From Alphaproteobacteria bacterium (lineage in GTDB: Bacteria; Pseudomonadota; Alphaproteobacteria; Rhizobiales; Xanthobacteraceae), in NCBI GenBank assembly GCA_005884685.1, contig VBAH01000058.1:1-64000 (forward strand): DNA of 64,000 nt, given 5' to 3'. Made by a program: the position numbers and the translations under genes. Positions within the stretch are counted from its first letter, which is position 1; the number at the start of each line of letters is the position of its first letter. Below the pieces are notes generated by a model. The model made no database searches, was not told the origin of the DNA, and was given only the letters and a program-made list of their open reading frames with translations. This document shows positions 55,709-63,659 of the stretch, piece by piece.

Positions 55709-55996
55709 ATGGCGCTCAGAGACGGCCGCAAAGCGACACAGCCCTACCGCGTTCGCGTCGGCGATGTCTGGTATTGGGTCGACCCGACGGTGCCGGCCGA
55801 GCAGATCGAGCCCGGCGATACGGTGGTGATCTATCCGGTTGCGGGCAGCGCGACGTTGGCCGTTCTGCAAAGGCCATTCACGTCGGGCGATGCCGAAGAG
55901 GCAGATTTCTCGACCCTCGAAGGAGAGCGCTTCACCGTCCCGGCCGACGACGTCGCCGCGATGCACCTCGCCGCGCCGGATGATGAAGAGACATAG
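55709..55996 (+). CDS. Conserved hypothetical small protein
   Basis: A 95-residue acidic protein without a signal or membrane span. The pattern YRVRVGDVWYWVDPTVPAEQIEPGDTVVIYPVAG suggests a small beta-barrel, and the C-terminus is Asp/Glu-rich. A GGGAGCAACCGG ribosome site precedes the ATG. It stands alone between a divergent binding-protein gene and the tRNA-Arg gene. I do not recognise its family. Confidence 0.6.
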   Translation: MALRDGRKATQPYRVRVGDVWYWVDPTVPAEQIEPGDTVVIYPVAGSATLAVLQRPFTSGDAEEADFSTLEGERFTVPADDVAAMHLAAPDDEET

Positions 55997-56000
55997 ATGC

Positions 56001-56077
56001 TGGCGACCCCGGGAGGACTCGAACCTCCGACCAACAGCTTAGAAGGCTGCTGCTCTATCCAGCTGAGCTACGGGGCC
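56001..56077 (-). tRNA. tRNA-Arg (anticodon TCT)
   Basis: The 77-nt minus-strand sequence starts GGCCCCGTAGCTCAGCTGGA, has anticodon loop CTTCTAA between GCAGC and GCTGT, a GGTTCGAGTCC T-arm, and ends in encoded CCA. The acceptor stem GGCCCCG pairs with CGGGGTC (one G-T pair). It decodes AGA and AGG codons. Confidence 0.96.
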
Positions 56078-56172
56078 TTGGCCCGATTGTGCCGCCGAGT
56101 TCCTTAGCGACGCAATAACCCGGCAGCCTTGCCCTAAAGTTTGGTCCACGAGCCTTGCAACAAACTCCGCTC

Positions 56173-56241
56173 ATTCCCGCGCAAGCGGGAATCCAGGGCC
56201 AGGAACTTGAGAAAGAAATGGGTCCCCGCTTGCGCGGGGAC
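56173..56241. repeat. Pair of short palindromes (family B)
   Basis: ATTCCCGCGCAAGCGGGAAT at 56173-56192 and GTCCCCGCTTGCGCGGGGAC at 56222-56241 form two hairpins facing each other across 29 bp. The second matches the unit at 7080-7099. The pair lies between tRNA-Arg and the NDUFS4-like gene. Confidence 0.8.
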
Positions 56242-56253
56242 GAGCGGACTCAG

Positions 56254-56559
56254 TTAGTGCGTCCAGGCTCCGCGTCTGTTGAAGGCGAAATTGTCCGCGT
56301 AGGACATCCCGTGCCGGGTGACCGGCTTTTGCTCGGCAAGCTGGTAGGCGATGCCGTGGCGCTCGCAATAGGCAACCGCCTCCTCCTTCGTCTCGAAACG
56401 CAACCGAAGCTGCTGGCGCATGTCGCCCGACGAGGTCCATCCCATCAGTGGTTCGACCGACCGCGGCTGCTCGGGCTCGTAGTCGAGCACCCATTCCCTG
56501 GTCTTGGCGGTGCCGGACTGCATCGCGGTCTTCGCCGGCTTGTAAATGCGTGCTGCCAT
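56254..56559 (-). CDS. NDUFS4-like NADH dehydrogenase accessory subunit (ETC complex I)
   Basis: A 101-residue soluble protein matching the bacterial homologues of the mitochondrial complex I 18-kDa subunit. It starts MAARIYKPAKTAMQSGTAKTREWVLDYEPEQPR and has LMGWTSSGDMRQQLRLRFETKEEAVAYCERHG followed by a C-terminal FNRRGAWTH, all typical of the family. It supports assembly of the peripheral arm in alphaproteobacteria. It stands alone between tRNA-Arg and tRNA-Pro genes; the core nuo genes are not in the window. Confidence 0.93.
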   Translation of the reverse strand: MAARIYKPAKTAMQSGTAKTREWVLDYEPEQPRSVEPLMGWTSSGDMRQQLRLRFETKEEAVAYCERHGIAYQLAEQKPVTRHGMSYADNFAFNRRGAWTH

Positions 56560-56671
56560 GTCTCGCTTCCGCTCGGGAATCGCCTTGTCTTATCCGGTTG
56601 GCGCCTTGCTGGCAAAATCCGAACCGTGTATCGCTCCGGCGATCCATTGCGGCACGAGTCACCGCAACTGG

Positions 56672-56748
56672 CGGGGCATAGCGCAGCCTGGTAGCGCGGA
56701 AGTTTTGGGTACTTCAGGTCGCAGGTTCGAATCCTGCTGCCCCGACCA
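56672..56748 (+). tRNA. tRNA-Pro (anticodon TGG)
   Basis: A 77-nt gene starting CGGGGCATAGCGCAGCCTGG, with anticodon loop TTTGGGT between GAAGT and ACTTC, a T-arm GGTTCGAATCC, and an encoded CCA end. The acceptor stem is CGGGGCA with TGCCCCG. A weak promoter-like pair TTGCTG and TATCGC with 17-bp spacing lies upstream at 56606-56634. Confidence 0.96.
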
Positions 56749-56770
56749 AACCCCTGATATTTCAACGACT

Positions 56771-57361
56771 TTAGTGCGCCGACGGGCCGTCCGGGCGGAC
56801 TTCAGCCGCCATCATGCCCTTCGGGCCGGGGCCAAAGCGCACCAGCACCGTCTGCCCGGGCCGCAGCTCGGTCAGGCCATAGCGGCGCAGCGTCTCCATA
56901 TGGACGAAAATGTCCGGCGTGCCGTCGCCGCGCGTGAGAAAGCCGAAGCCGCGCAACCGGTTGAACCATTTGACCTGCGCGCGCTCGAGCCCCGAGGTCG
57001 GCGTGACCTGCACGTGGGTGCGCGCCGGCGGCATCTGCATCGGCTGGATGGCGGTCGACTCGTCCATCGAAATGATGCGGAAGGCCTGCAGGCCTTTCGG
57101 CCGCGGCAGTACCTCGCAGACGACGCGCGCGCCCTCATAGGCGGTCTGGTAGCCGTCGCGGCGCAGGCAGGTGACATGCAGCAGCACGTCCGGCATGCCG
57201 TTGTCCGGTATGATGAAGCCGTAGCCTTTCGAGACGTCGAACCACTTGATGGCGCCGGAAACCTCGATCACGCTCGCGGTCTCGTCGGCGAGATCCCCGA
57301 CGAGATCGGAAGGGAGATAACCAACCCCGGAAATTTTTGGCCCCAAATCGTCCGACGACAT
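56771..57361 (-). CDS. Tandem cold-shock-domain protein
   Basis: A 196-residue protein with two cold-shock domains. Domain 1 (about 33-98) has [20 protein letters not shown], with the RNP1 motif KGYGFI; domain 2 (about 127-190) has [20 protein letters not shown], with RGFGFL. Both retain the aromatic RNA-binding residues. A linker of about 25 residues ([14 protein letters not shown]) separates them. Double-domain cold-shock proteins of this kind are characteristic of alphaproteobacteria and act as RNA chaperones. The upstream leader (57362-57543) is gene-free. Confidence 0.93.
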   Translation of the reverse strand: MSSDDLGPKISGVGYLPSDLVGDLADETASVIEVSGAIKWFDVSKGYGFIIPDNGMPDVLLHVTCLRRDGYQTAYEGARVVCEVLPRPKGLQAFRIISMDESTAIQPMQMPPARTHVQVTPTSGLERAQVKWFNRLRGFGFLTRGDGTPDIFVHMETLRRYGLTELRPGQTVLVRFGPGPKGMMAAEVRPDGPSAH

Positions 57362-57543
57362 GACGCCGTACGCCGCCGCTAAGTTGGCGCCTCTTTAAGG
57401 GCGCTTACAATTACGAATCACCGCTCCATCGAACATAACATCGCGGCGACGCGCGCAAAGGGCTAATTGCGCAAATCGCAAGCGGCTGTGGCTAACTGTG
57501 CACAGCGACGTGGAAAGCCCCGTGGCGCTTGAGCTTTCTCAAC

Positions 57544-58308
57544 TCATGCCGTGATGAAAGGTTCGAGCACGGCGCCGATATCGTGACGTGCGACAAGGTC
57601 CGCCACGTCGTCGAACTCGGTCGGCTCGCGGTTGATGATGACGAGGTGCGCGCCGCTGCGCTTCGCCATCAGCGGAAAGCCGGCCGCCGGCCAGACGACC
57701 AGGGACGAGCCGATCGCGATGAAGAGGTCGGCGGAGAGAGTCAGTTCCTCCGCGCGGCTCATGGCCTCGGCGGGCATCGACTGGCCGAACGAGACGGTCG
57801 CGGTCTTGATGTGACCATTGCAGTCCGGGCACGAGGGCGCACGGCCGCGCGCCGCCTCGTAGCGCTGCTTGACCCACGGCAGCTCGTAGCGGGTGCCGCA
57901 ATCGAGGCAGGTGGCGTAGGTGGTATTGCCGTGCAACTCCACGACGTGTTCGGGAGCAATGCCAGAGGCTTGGTGCAGGTTGTCGATGTTCTGAGTTATC
58001 ACCCCCGGCGACTTGCCGGCGCGATAGAGGCTTGCCAGCGCTTTGTGCCCGCGGCCGGGTGCGGCGCCCCCGAACGACTCTTCCATCGCGAAGCGTCGCC
58101 GCCAGGATTCGTCGCGCGCCTCCTGGCTTGCCAGAAAGTCGGAAAAATCGATCGGCCGCATCTTGGTCCAGATGCCGCCCGGCGAGCGGAAATCCGGGAT
58201 GCCGCACTCGGTCGAGATGCCGGCCCCGGTGAACGGCACGATCACGTCGGAGCTCTCCACCAGCTCACGCAGGCGGGCAATGGCGGTCTTCACATCGGGC
58301 GCGATCAT
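57544..58308 (-). CDS. NAD-dependent protein deacylase, Sir2 family
   Basis: A 254-residue sirtuin from the ATG at 58308. Motifs are FTGAGIS at about 27-33, [19 protein letters not shown], the catalytic His in VVELHGNT (His126), and a zinc module with CLDCG and CPDC. The acyl-substrate and NAD pocket loops SFGQSMP and [12 protein letters not shown] follow. Longer starts at 58356 and 58389 would overlap the glyoxalase start, so the shorter form is preferred, though no strong ribosome site decides it. It deacetylates or deacylates lysines; the targets are unknown. Confidence 0.9.
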   Translation of the reverse strand: MIAPDVKTAIARLRELVESSDVIVPFTGAGISTECGIPDFRSPGGIWTKMRPIDFSDFLASQEARDESWRRRFAMEESFGGAAPGRGHKALASLYRAGKSPGVITQNIDNLHQASGIAPEHVVELHGNTTYATCLDCGTRYELPWVKQRYEAARGRAPSCPDCNGHIKTATVSFGQSMPAEAMSRAEELTLSADLFIAIGSSLVVWPAAGFPLMAKRSGAHLVIINREPTEFDDVADLVARHDIGAVLEPFITA

Positions 58309-58354
58309 GTATTCTGATCCGGACGGCTCAGGGACACGAAAAACGAGGTCACTC

Positions 58355-58813
58355 ATGAAGTATCTGCACACGATGCTGCGCGTGCGCAATCTCGACGACG
58401 CACTCCATTTCTATGTCGATCTGCTCGGCCTGAAAGAGGCGCGCCGGCGGGTGGATGAGAAGAACAAGTACACGCTGGTGTTCCTCTACGCGCCGGAGGA
58501 CGAGGCGCTGGTCGAGGAGAGCAAGAAGAAGTCCGGCCGCGACCAGCCGATGGTCGAACTCACCTACAACTGGAACACCGAAGACTACGGCGAGGCGCGC
58601 TATTTCGGCCACCTCGCCTACGAGGTCGACGATATCTACGCGACTTGCGAGAAGCTGATGAAGGGCGGTGTGACGATCAACCGCCCGCCGCGCGACGGCA
58701 ACATGGCCTTCGTGCGCTCACCCGACAAGCATTCGATCGAGCTGTTGCAGAAGGGCTCGGCCCTGCCGCCGAAGGAGCCGTGGGCCTCGATGCCCAACAC
58801 CGGGCATTGGTGA
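58355..58813 (+). CDS. gloA: Glyoxalase I (lactoylglutathione lyase)
   Basis: A 152-residue vicinal-oxygen-chelate enzyme that isomerises the methylglyoxal-glutathione hemithioacetal. Metal ligands are visible as His5 in [10 protein letters not shown], Glu in VELTYNWN, His in [11 protein letters not shown] and Glu in SIELLQK. ATG at 58355 ([20 protein letters not shown]) matches the normal start; an earlier open frame is the antisense of the sirtuin gene. It is divergent from the sirtuin gene. Confidence 0.93.
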   Translation: MKYLHTMLRVRNLDDALHFYVDLLGLKEARRRVDEKNKYTLVFLYAPEDEALVEESKKKSGRDQPMVELTYNWNTEDYGEARYFGHLAYEVDDIYATCEKLMKGGVTINRPPRDGNMAFVRSPDKHSIELLQKGSALPPKEPWASMPNTGHW

Positions 58814-58820
58814 GGGCTGG

Positions 58821-58922
58821 CCTCATCCTGAGCCGGCAGCGAAGCCGCCGTGTCGAAGGATGGCCACAGATCCGGGCCATGGTTCGAGACGCCGCGCTTC
58901 GCGCGGCTCCTCACCATGAGGT
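58821..58922. repeat. Palindromic intergenic repeat (family F)
   Basis: Arms around CCTCATCCTGAG and CTCACCATGAGG enclose GAAGCCGCCGTGTCGAAGGA and GTTCGAGACGCCGCGCTTCG, giving two hairpins of the CTCATCCTGAG type known from Bradyrhizobium-like genomes. It fills the gap between the glyoxalase and tRNA-Glu promoter region. Confidence 0.75.
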
Positions 58923-58968
58923 TCGCTCGTGATTTGCCCGCCGAAGCCCGGCTGCGGGCGAACGCGGG

Positions 58969-58997
58969 TTGCCCCTCCCCGCCAACCTCTTTATATC
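58969..58997 (+). promoter_or_regulatory. Candidate promoter of tRNA-Glu
   Basis: TTGCCC at 58969-58974 and TATATC at 58992-58997 are spaced by 17 bp, and the -10 ends 26 bp before the tRNA. Both hexamers match consensus at four of six positions. Strong tRNA promoters in this group often look like this; the call is by eye. Confidence 0.45.
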
Positions 58998-59023
58998 GGC
59001 GGCTCGCGGTTCAGGCCGCGTCC

Positions 59024-59099
59024 GCGCCCTTCGTCTAGCGGTCCAGGACACCGCCCTTTCACGGCGGTAACACGGGTTCGAGTCCCGTAGGGCGCGCCA
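59024..59099 (+). tRNA. tRNA-Glu (anticodon TTC)
   Basis: A 76-nt gene starting GCGCCCTTCGTCTAGCGGTC, with anticodon loop CTTTCAC between CCGCC and GGCGG, T-arm GGTTCGAGTCC and an encoded CCA end. The acceptor stem is GCGCCCT with AGGGCGC. The stop of the convergent membrane-protein gene begins two bases after it. Confidence 0.97.
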
Positions 59100-59100
59100 G

Positions 59101-59634
59101 CTATTTCCTCTTCCCCTCAACCTTGTCGACCTTGTCCTGCGCGCGGTCGCGCGCATCGACCTGCACCTCGACGTCCGCGCTGAGCCGCTGATAGACCCCG
59201 AGGCCGAGGATGATCAGGATGCCGGTGATCAGGATGGCGGCGGGATAGAGGACGAGCGCGATGTCGTGCCCGCTCTGGCGGAAGACGAGCACCAGCCCTT
59301 CGATGAACACCGCAATCGCGATGGTGGAGATGAACTTGGTCAGGCTGCGCCGCGCCTCGGAGGCAAGGCGCATCTCGCGCCCGCGGATGACCTCCTCCTC
59401 GACGAAGTACTTCGCGACATCGAACACCGCCATGGCGATGACGACGTAGCCGATCGATTCGAGCAGACCAGGCCCCGCGTCTCCCCACGGCCCGCGTAGC
59501 GCCGTGACGATCAAGCCGGCGCTGTAGCCGCTGAGCGCGAGCGCGATCAGCATCAGCACCACGCTGGCGATCCCGAACACGCCACGCGAGATGAATTCCA
59601 TGACGCCGGTCATGGCGTGCTCTGGCGTCTTCAT
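59101..59634 (-). CDS. Four-span conserved membrane protein, unknown function
   Basis: A 177-residue protein with four predicted spans at about 17-40 (GIASVVLMLIALALSGYSAGLIV), 58-80 (LLESIGYVVIAMAVFDVAKYFV), 104-122 (ISTIAIAVFIEGLVLVF) and 130-152. The cytoplasmic loop between spans 2 and 3 (EEEVIRGREMRLASEARRSLTKF) and the charged C-terminal tail (RDRAQDKVDKVEGKRK) are notable. I recognise no characterised family. It ends beside tRNA-Glu and is followed upstream by the aspartate dehydrogenase gene on the same strand. Confidence 0.8.
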   Translation of the reverse strand: MKTPEHAMTGVMEFISRGVFGIASVVLMLIALALSGYSAGLIVTALRGPWGDAGPGLLESIGYVVIAMAVFDVAKYFVEEEVIRGREMRLASEARRSLTKFISTIAIAVFIEGLVLVFRQSGHDIALVLYPAAILITGILIILGLGVYQRLSADVEVQVDARDRAQDKVDKVEGKRK

Positions 59635-59680
59635 GCGACAGACAACGGAACTGGAACCGAGAAGTTCCCTGCGCGGGAAC

Positions 59681-60487
59681 TCAGGTTCCCACCCGCAGCG
59701 GCGCGGCGAGCTTGCGCAAGGTTGCGATGATCGAGAGCGCCACGATCCTGCCGGTCTTCGGATTTTCCGACGGCACGTTCTCGATCGCGAGCGTGAAGCG
59801 CGCCGAGTCGGCGTCGACCTCGATCACGTGGCAATTGCGCGTCACCGCCGGGTCGGCCCAGATGTCGATCATGGTACGGTCCGGCCCGATGCCGGCAAGC
59901 GCCAGCGCGGCCACGACGTTGACATTGGCCGGAAAGCCGGCGGCCGCATCACGCGCGGTCCCTGAGAACACCAGCTTCGCCTCGTTCAGGCCCGCGAGCG
60001 AGATCGCGTTGTTCACGAGGTGCGGTGCGCCCGCGAGCCCGTTCGGCGGCTTGCGCGTGGTCATGCGCACCGAATGGATCGTGCCCTCCGCCGCAGCGGC
60101 CACGGCATCGAGGCCGAGCAGCCCGCCGGTCGGCACGATGATGCGCCCGCCGTTGTCGCGGGCGAGCGCGAGCAGTTCCGGGCGCGGCAGCAGCGCGCCA
60201 CACGACAGCACCATCACCTGCTTGCTGGCGGAGAGCATCGGCCGGCAAATCTGCTCGAGCAGCGCGGCTGGCGCGCATTCCACCGCAAGATCGGCGTGCG
60301 CGGGAAATTCCGCCAGCGCGACGATCGGAACCTCGATCCCCTCCTCGTCGAGCCAGCCGCGCGCCTTCTCCTCGTCGCGCGCAGCGACGCAGGCGAGCGA
60401 AAGCCCCGGCAGCCCATCGGCAAGACGGCGAGCGAGCGTGCGCCCGATCGTGCCGAGCCCGGCAATTGCGATGCGCATGTCGCTCAT
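59681..60487 (-). CDS. nadX: L-aspartate dehydrogenase
   Basis: A 268-residue NAD(P)-dependent enzyme converting aspartate to iminoaspartate/oxaloacetate plus ammonia. The Rossmann motif is MRIAIAGLGTIGRTLARRL at residues 4-22; LSCGALLP and PTGGLLGLDAVAAAAEG form the substrate side, with the conserved catalytic His in RNCHVIEVD and ENVPSENPKTGRI near the C-terminus. It can start NAD synthesis in place of NadB or serve amino-acid breakdown; no nadA or nadC neighbours are seen. It is divergent from the Bug-family receptor gene. Confidence 0.87.
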   Translation of the reverse strand: MSDMRIAIAGLGTIGRTLARRLADGLPGLSLACVAARDEEKARGWLDEEGIEVPIVALAEFPAHADLAVECAPAALLEQICRPMLSASKQVMVLSCGALLPRPELLALARDNGGRIIVPTGGLLGLDAVAAAAEGTIHSVRMTTRKPPNGLAGAPHLVNNAISLAGLNEAKLVFSGTARDAAAGFPANVNVVAALALAGIGPDRTMIDIWADPAVTRNCHVIEVDADSARFTLAIENVPSENPKTGRIVALSIIATLRKLAAPLRVGT

Positions 60488-60608
60488 TTCAACCCCTGCA
60501 ATCGTGCATCGCGGTCATACGCTGCGACCATAGCGCCCGCAACGGCAGCTTGACCCGCGGGGCAGGCCCGATAAAGCAAGGGCCAATTCCGTTTCCCGGA
60601 GGGACATA

Positions 60609-61580
60609 ATGCCCAGGATGGTGTTGGCCGCGTTCGCGGCCATGCTCGCGTTGCTCGGCCCAGCCGCCGCGCAGGATTATCCCACCCGTCCGATCACGAT
60701 GGTGATCCCGTTTGCGGCCGGCGGCCCGCAGGACACCATCGGCCGCGTGTTCGCGCAGCGCATGGGCGAGGTTCTCGGGCAGCAGGTCGTCGTCGAGAAC
60801 GTGGGCGGCGCGGGTGGAATGACCGGCTCCAAGCGCGTCGCAGACGCCTTGCCCGATGGCTACACCATGATCTTGGCGAGCGTCGGCACACATGCGCAGA
60901 ACCAGTCGCTCTACAAGAAGCCGCTCTATAATGCGGCCACCGACTTCACGCCGGTTGCGTTCCTCGCCGAGACGCCGATCGCGCTCATCGTGCGCAAGGA
61001 TTTGCCGGTGAGCAACTTCAAAGAATTCGTCGCCTACGCCAAGGCTAACGAGGCCAAGATGACCTACGGCTCGGCCGGTGCCGGCTCGGCGACGCATCTC
61101 GGCTGCGTTATACTCGACAGCGCAATCGGCGTTCAGATCGTCCACGTCCCCTACCGCGGCACCGGGCCCGCGATGCAGGACCTTCAGGGCGGCCGCATCG
61201 ACTACCTGTGCGACATCATTGCCACGGCCAAGCCGCAGATCGACGGCGGCACCGTCAAGGGCATCGCGATCATGACCAAGGAGCGCTCACCTGTGCTTCC
61301 CGACCTGCCGACCACGGGCGAACAGGGACTCGATGTCCAGGCCTATACGTGGAGCGCGCTGTTCCTGCCGAAGGGCGCGTCCGATGCGGTGGTCAGGAGG
61401 CTTAACGCCGCCGCCGTCGAGGCCATCAAGACCCCAGCCCTGCAGGAACGCATGAAGAGCCTCGGAGCGACCGTGGCGCGTGCGGATCAGCAGGGCCCGG
61501 GATGGCTCGGCGCGTTCGTCAAGAGTGAGATCGAGAAATGGGCAGTGCCGATCAAGGCGAGCGGAGTGAGCGCGGACTGA
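60609..61580 (+). CDS. Bug-family (TctC-like) periplasmic binding protein
   Basis: A 323-residue receptor of the tripartite tricarboxylate transporter type. Residues 1-21 form a signal (MPRMVLAAFAAMLALLGPAAA, before QDY). The mature part has YPTRPITMVIPFAAGGPQDTIGRV, VVENVGGAGGMTGSKRVADALPDGYT and VPYRGTGPAMQDLQGGRIDYLCD, the standard Bug pattern that binds small carboxylates through the PFAAGG loop. No TctAB membrane genes are here, as is common for Bug proteins. The next gene starts seven bases later, so its ligand may be that hydrolase's substrate. Confidence 0.93.
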   Translation: MPRMVLAAFAAMLALLGPAAAQDYPTRPITMVIPFAAGGPQDTIGRVFAQRMGEVLGQQVVVENVGGAGGMTGSKRVADALPDGYTMILASVGTHAQNQSLYKKPLYNAATDFTPVAFLAETPIALIVRKDLPVSNFKEFVAYAKANEAKMTYGSAGAGSATHLGCVILDSAIGVQIVHVPYRGTGPAMQDLQGGRIDYLCDIIATAKPQIDGGTVKGIAIMTKERSPVLPDLPTTGEQGLDVQAYTWSALFLPKGASDAVVRRLNAAAVEAIKTPALQERMKSLGATVARADQQGPGWLGAFVKSEIEKWAVPIKASGVSAD

Positions 61581-61587
61581 CGCCCCG

Positions 61588-62472
61588 ATGATGGACGGCT
61601 TCACCCGCACGGAAATCCAGACTTCCGGCGCGCGCATTGTCACCGTGCACGCCGGCAGCGGGCCGCCGCTGCTCCTGTTGCACGGCAATCCGTTCACGCA
61701 TCTGTCGTGGCACAAGTTTGCGCCGCGCCTCGCGCAGGAGTTCACCGTCGTCGCGACCGACCTGCGCGGCTATGGCGATTCGTCAAAGCCGCCGGGCGGC
61801 GCCGATCATTCCGGCTATTCGTTCCGCGCCATGGCGCAGGACCAGGTCGAGGTGATGGCCGCGCTCGGCTTTGAGCGCTTTTTCGCCGCCGGCCACGACC
61901 GCGGGGCGCGCGTCGTGCACCGCATGTGCCTCGATCATCCCGACAAAGTGCTGCGCGCCTCGATCCACGACATTATCCCGCAGCACCATTTGTTCAATCA
62001 CGTCACGCAAGCCTGGGCGACGGCGTCCTACCACTGGTTCTTCATGATCCAGAAGGCGCCGATGCCGGAACGGCTGATGAGCGCGGATCCGGATTTCTTT
62101 ATCGAGAAGAAGCTCGCCAAGACCCAGCAAGGGCTGTCGTTCTTCGGCAGGCAAGCGTTGGAGGAATACAAGCGCTGCTTCCGCAATCCCGAAACCGTGC
62201 ACGCCATGTGCGAGGACTACCGCGCAACCGCAACCGTCGACCTCGCGATGGACACGGAGGACTTCGCTGCCGGCAAGAGGATCATGTGCCCGGTGCAACT
62301 GCTGTGGGGCGCGACCGGCGCGGTGGGCCGCCTGCACAAGCCGGCGGAGGTCTGGACGCGCTATGCGACCGATATCCGGGACGCGCAGGCGCTCCCGTGC
62401 GGCCACTATCTCTCCGAGGAAGCGCCCGAAGAGACGTATAAGGCGATGCGCTCCTTCTTCACCGCTCCGTAA
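61588..62472 (+). CDS. Fluoroacetate-dehalogenase-like alpha/beta hydrolase
   Basis: A 294-residue alpha/beta hydrolase whose active-site set matches fluoroacetate dehalogenase rather than epoxide hydrolases or esterases. Nucleophile Asp104 is in GHDRGARVVHR with Arg105 and Arg108; Asp128 is in SIHDIIP; the fluoride-pocket residues His149-Trp150 (ASYHWFF) and Tyr211 (CEDYRA) are present, with catalytic His273 in CGHYLSEEAPEE. Spacing agrees with the characterised Rhodopseudomonas enzyme (D110, R111, R114, D134, H155, W156, Y219, H280). Haloacetate hydrolysis is likely; other small carboxylate substrates cannot be excluded. Confidence 0.85.
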   Translation: MMDGFTRTEIQTSGARIVTVHAGSGPPLLLLHGNPFTHLSWHKFAPRLAQEFTVVATDLRGYGDSSKPPGGADHSGYSFRAMAQDQVEVMAALGFERFFAAGHDRGARVVHRMCLDHPDKVLRASIHDIIPQHHLFNHVTQAWATASYHWFFMIQKAPMPERLMSADPDFFIEKKLAKTQQGLSFFGRQALEEYKRCFRNPETVHAMCEDYRATATVDLAMDTEDFAAGKRIMCPVQLLWGATGAVGRLHKPAEVWTRYATDIRDAQALPCGHYLSEEAPEETYKAMRSFFTAP

Positions 62473-62474
62473 CG

Positions 62475-63563
62475 CTATGCAGCCGGGATCGCCGCCGGTG
62501 CGAGCAGGAAATTTCGCACCGCGTACCACAATAGATGCCGGTTATTGCCGTAGCCGATCGAGTGCGCGGTGTGCGGCAGGATGATGAACTGACGGTCACC
62601 GTTGGGAAGCTGCGCGTAGAAATCGAGCAGATCCTCATTGGTGGAATTTCCGTCGTGCGAGCCACGCACCATCAGCACCGGCGAGAGCACCTTCTTCGGA
62701 TCGACCAACGGCAGGTTCACCGCCATGTCCAGATAGGTGCCGGTCGGCACCTGATCGCCGAACTTCAGCTCCTCCGCGGCGAGCGCATCGGCGACCGCCA
62801 TGTCGTAGGCCGAAGGCAGGCCGTCGCGCGTGAAGATCGAGCGGATCATCGCGGCATCGCGCAGCCGGCGCGGCTTGTTGCGATAGCGCTCTTCAGCGAC
62901 GGCCCGGCGGCGCGCAATTTCCGGCGACCCCGTGCCTTTGTAAGTGAAGGCGGAGAGCACCAGGCGGTCAACACGCTCGGGCGCCGCTTGCGCGAAAGCG
63001 CCGGCGCGGATCGCCCCCGACGAGGTGCCGTACATGTGCACCTTCTGTTGCCCCGTCTCCTGCGTCACGACCGGCATGGCGGCGTTGAGGTCTTCAACGC
63101 CGCTTGCAATGTCGGAATTGTTGCCGGACGAGCCGGAGCGGCCGTAGCCGTCGTGATCCATCGTCCAGACATCGAAGCCGAAGCCGGCGAGCACGTTCAT
63201 CGCCGAATACTCACCCTTGCCCGGGACGGCAAGGTCATAGCTGGTGCGCGCCGAGTTCGACGAGCCGTGCACCAGAAACAGCACCGGCTGGATCTCGCCA
63301 GCTTTTGGTGCGATGCGCTTGCGATAGAGGGAGAGCTTCACGTCGCCTTTCCTGGCCCAGTGCTCGCTGGCTTCAATCTGGGCCTGCGCGACGGCCGCCC
63401 GCACGTCGTCAGGCGTCGACGATCTGATCTGCTCCGGAATACGCATGGGTTTGGGCTGGCGGGCGACTGAATCCTGCGCTTGCGCTTCGCCGATGAGACC
63501 GGACATGAGGCCCGCGCCGGCTCCCGCGATCACGGTGCGCCGCGCGACGGGATGATCGGTCAT
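62475..63563 (-). CDS. Exported alpha/beta hydrolase
   Basis: A 362-residue hydrolase from the ATG at 63563, which follows GGAGGAACC. Residues 1-31 are a twin-arginine signal (VARRTVIAGAGAGLMSGLIGEAQA). The catalytic triad is suggested by YGTSSGA (GxSxG nucleophile), Asp in VRGSHDGNS and His in LPHTAHSIGYG; FLVHGSSNSARTSYDL is the oxyanion region. It is convergent with the dehalogenase-like gene, with two bases between stop codons. Its substrate is unknown; esterase or peptidase-like activity in the periplasm is plausible. Confidence 0.8.
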   Translation of the reverse strand: MTDHPVARRTVIAGAGAGLMSGLIGEAQAQDSVARQPKPMRIPEQIRSSTPDDVRAAVAQAQIEASEHWARKGDVKLSLYRKRIAPKAGEIQPVLFLVHGSSNSARTSYDLAVPGKGEYSAMNVLAGFGFDVWTMDHDGYGRSGSSGNNSDIASGVEDLNAAMPVVTQETGQQKVHMYGTSSGAIRAGAFAQAAPERVDRLVLSAFTYKGTGSPEIARRRAVAEERYRNKPRRLRDAAMIRSIFTRDGLPSAYDMAVADALAAEELKFGDQVPTGTYLDMAVNLPLVDPKKVLSPVLMVRGSHDGNSTNEDLLDFYAQLPNGDRQFIILPHTAHSIGYGNNRHLLWYAVRNFLLAPAAIPAA

Positions 63564-63659
63564 GGGTTCCTCCGAGGTTTCGTGATTTGGTCGCACCATA
63601 GCAAATCGACCCATGCGGCGTCAGTATCCCCGCCACGATTCGGCGCTAGAGGCGACGGA

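Noticed and set aside
56001-59099. tRNA genes as integration sites of a mobile island
   Set aside because: No integrase and no repeated tRNA 3' end was seen nearby; the intervening genes are core functions.
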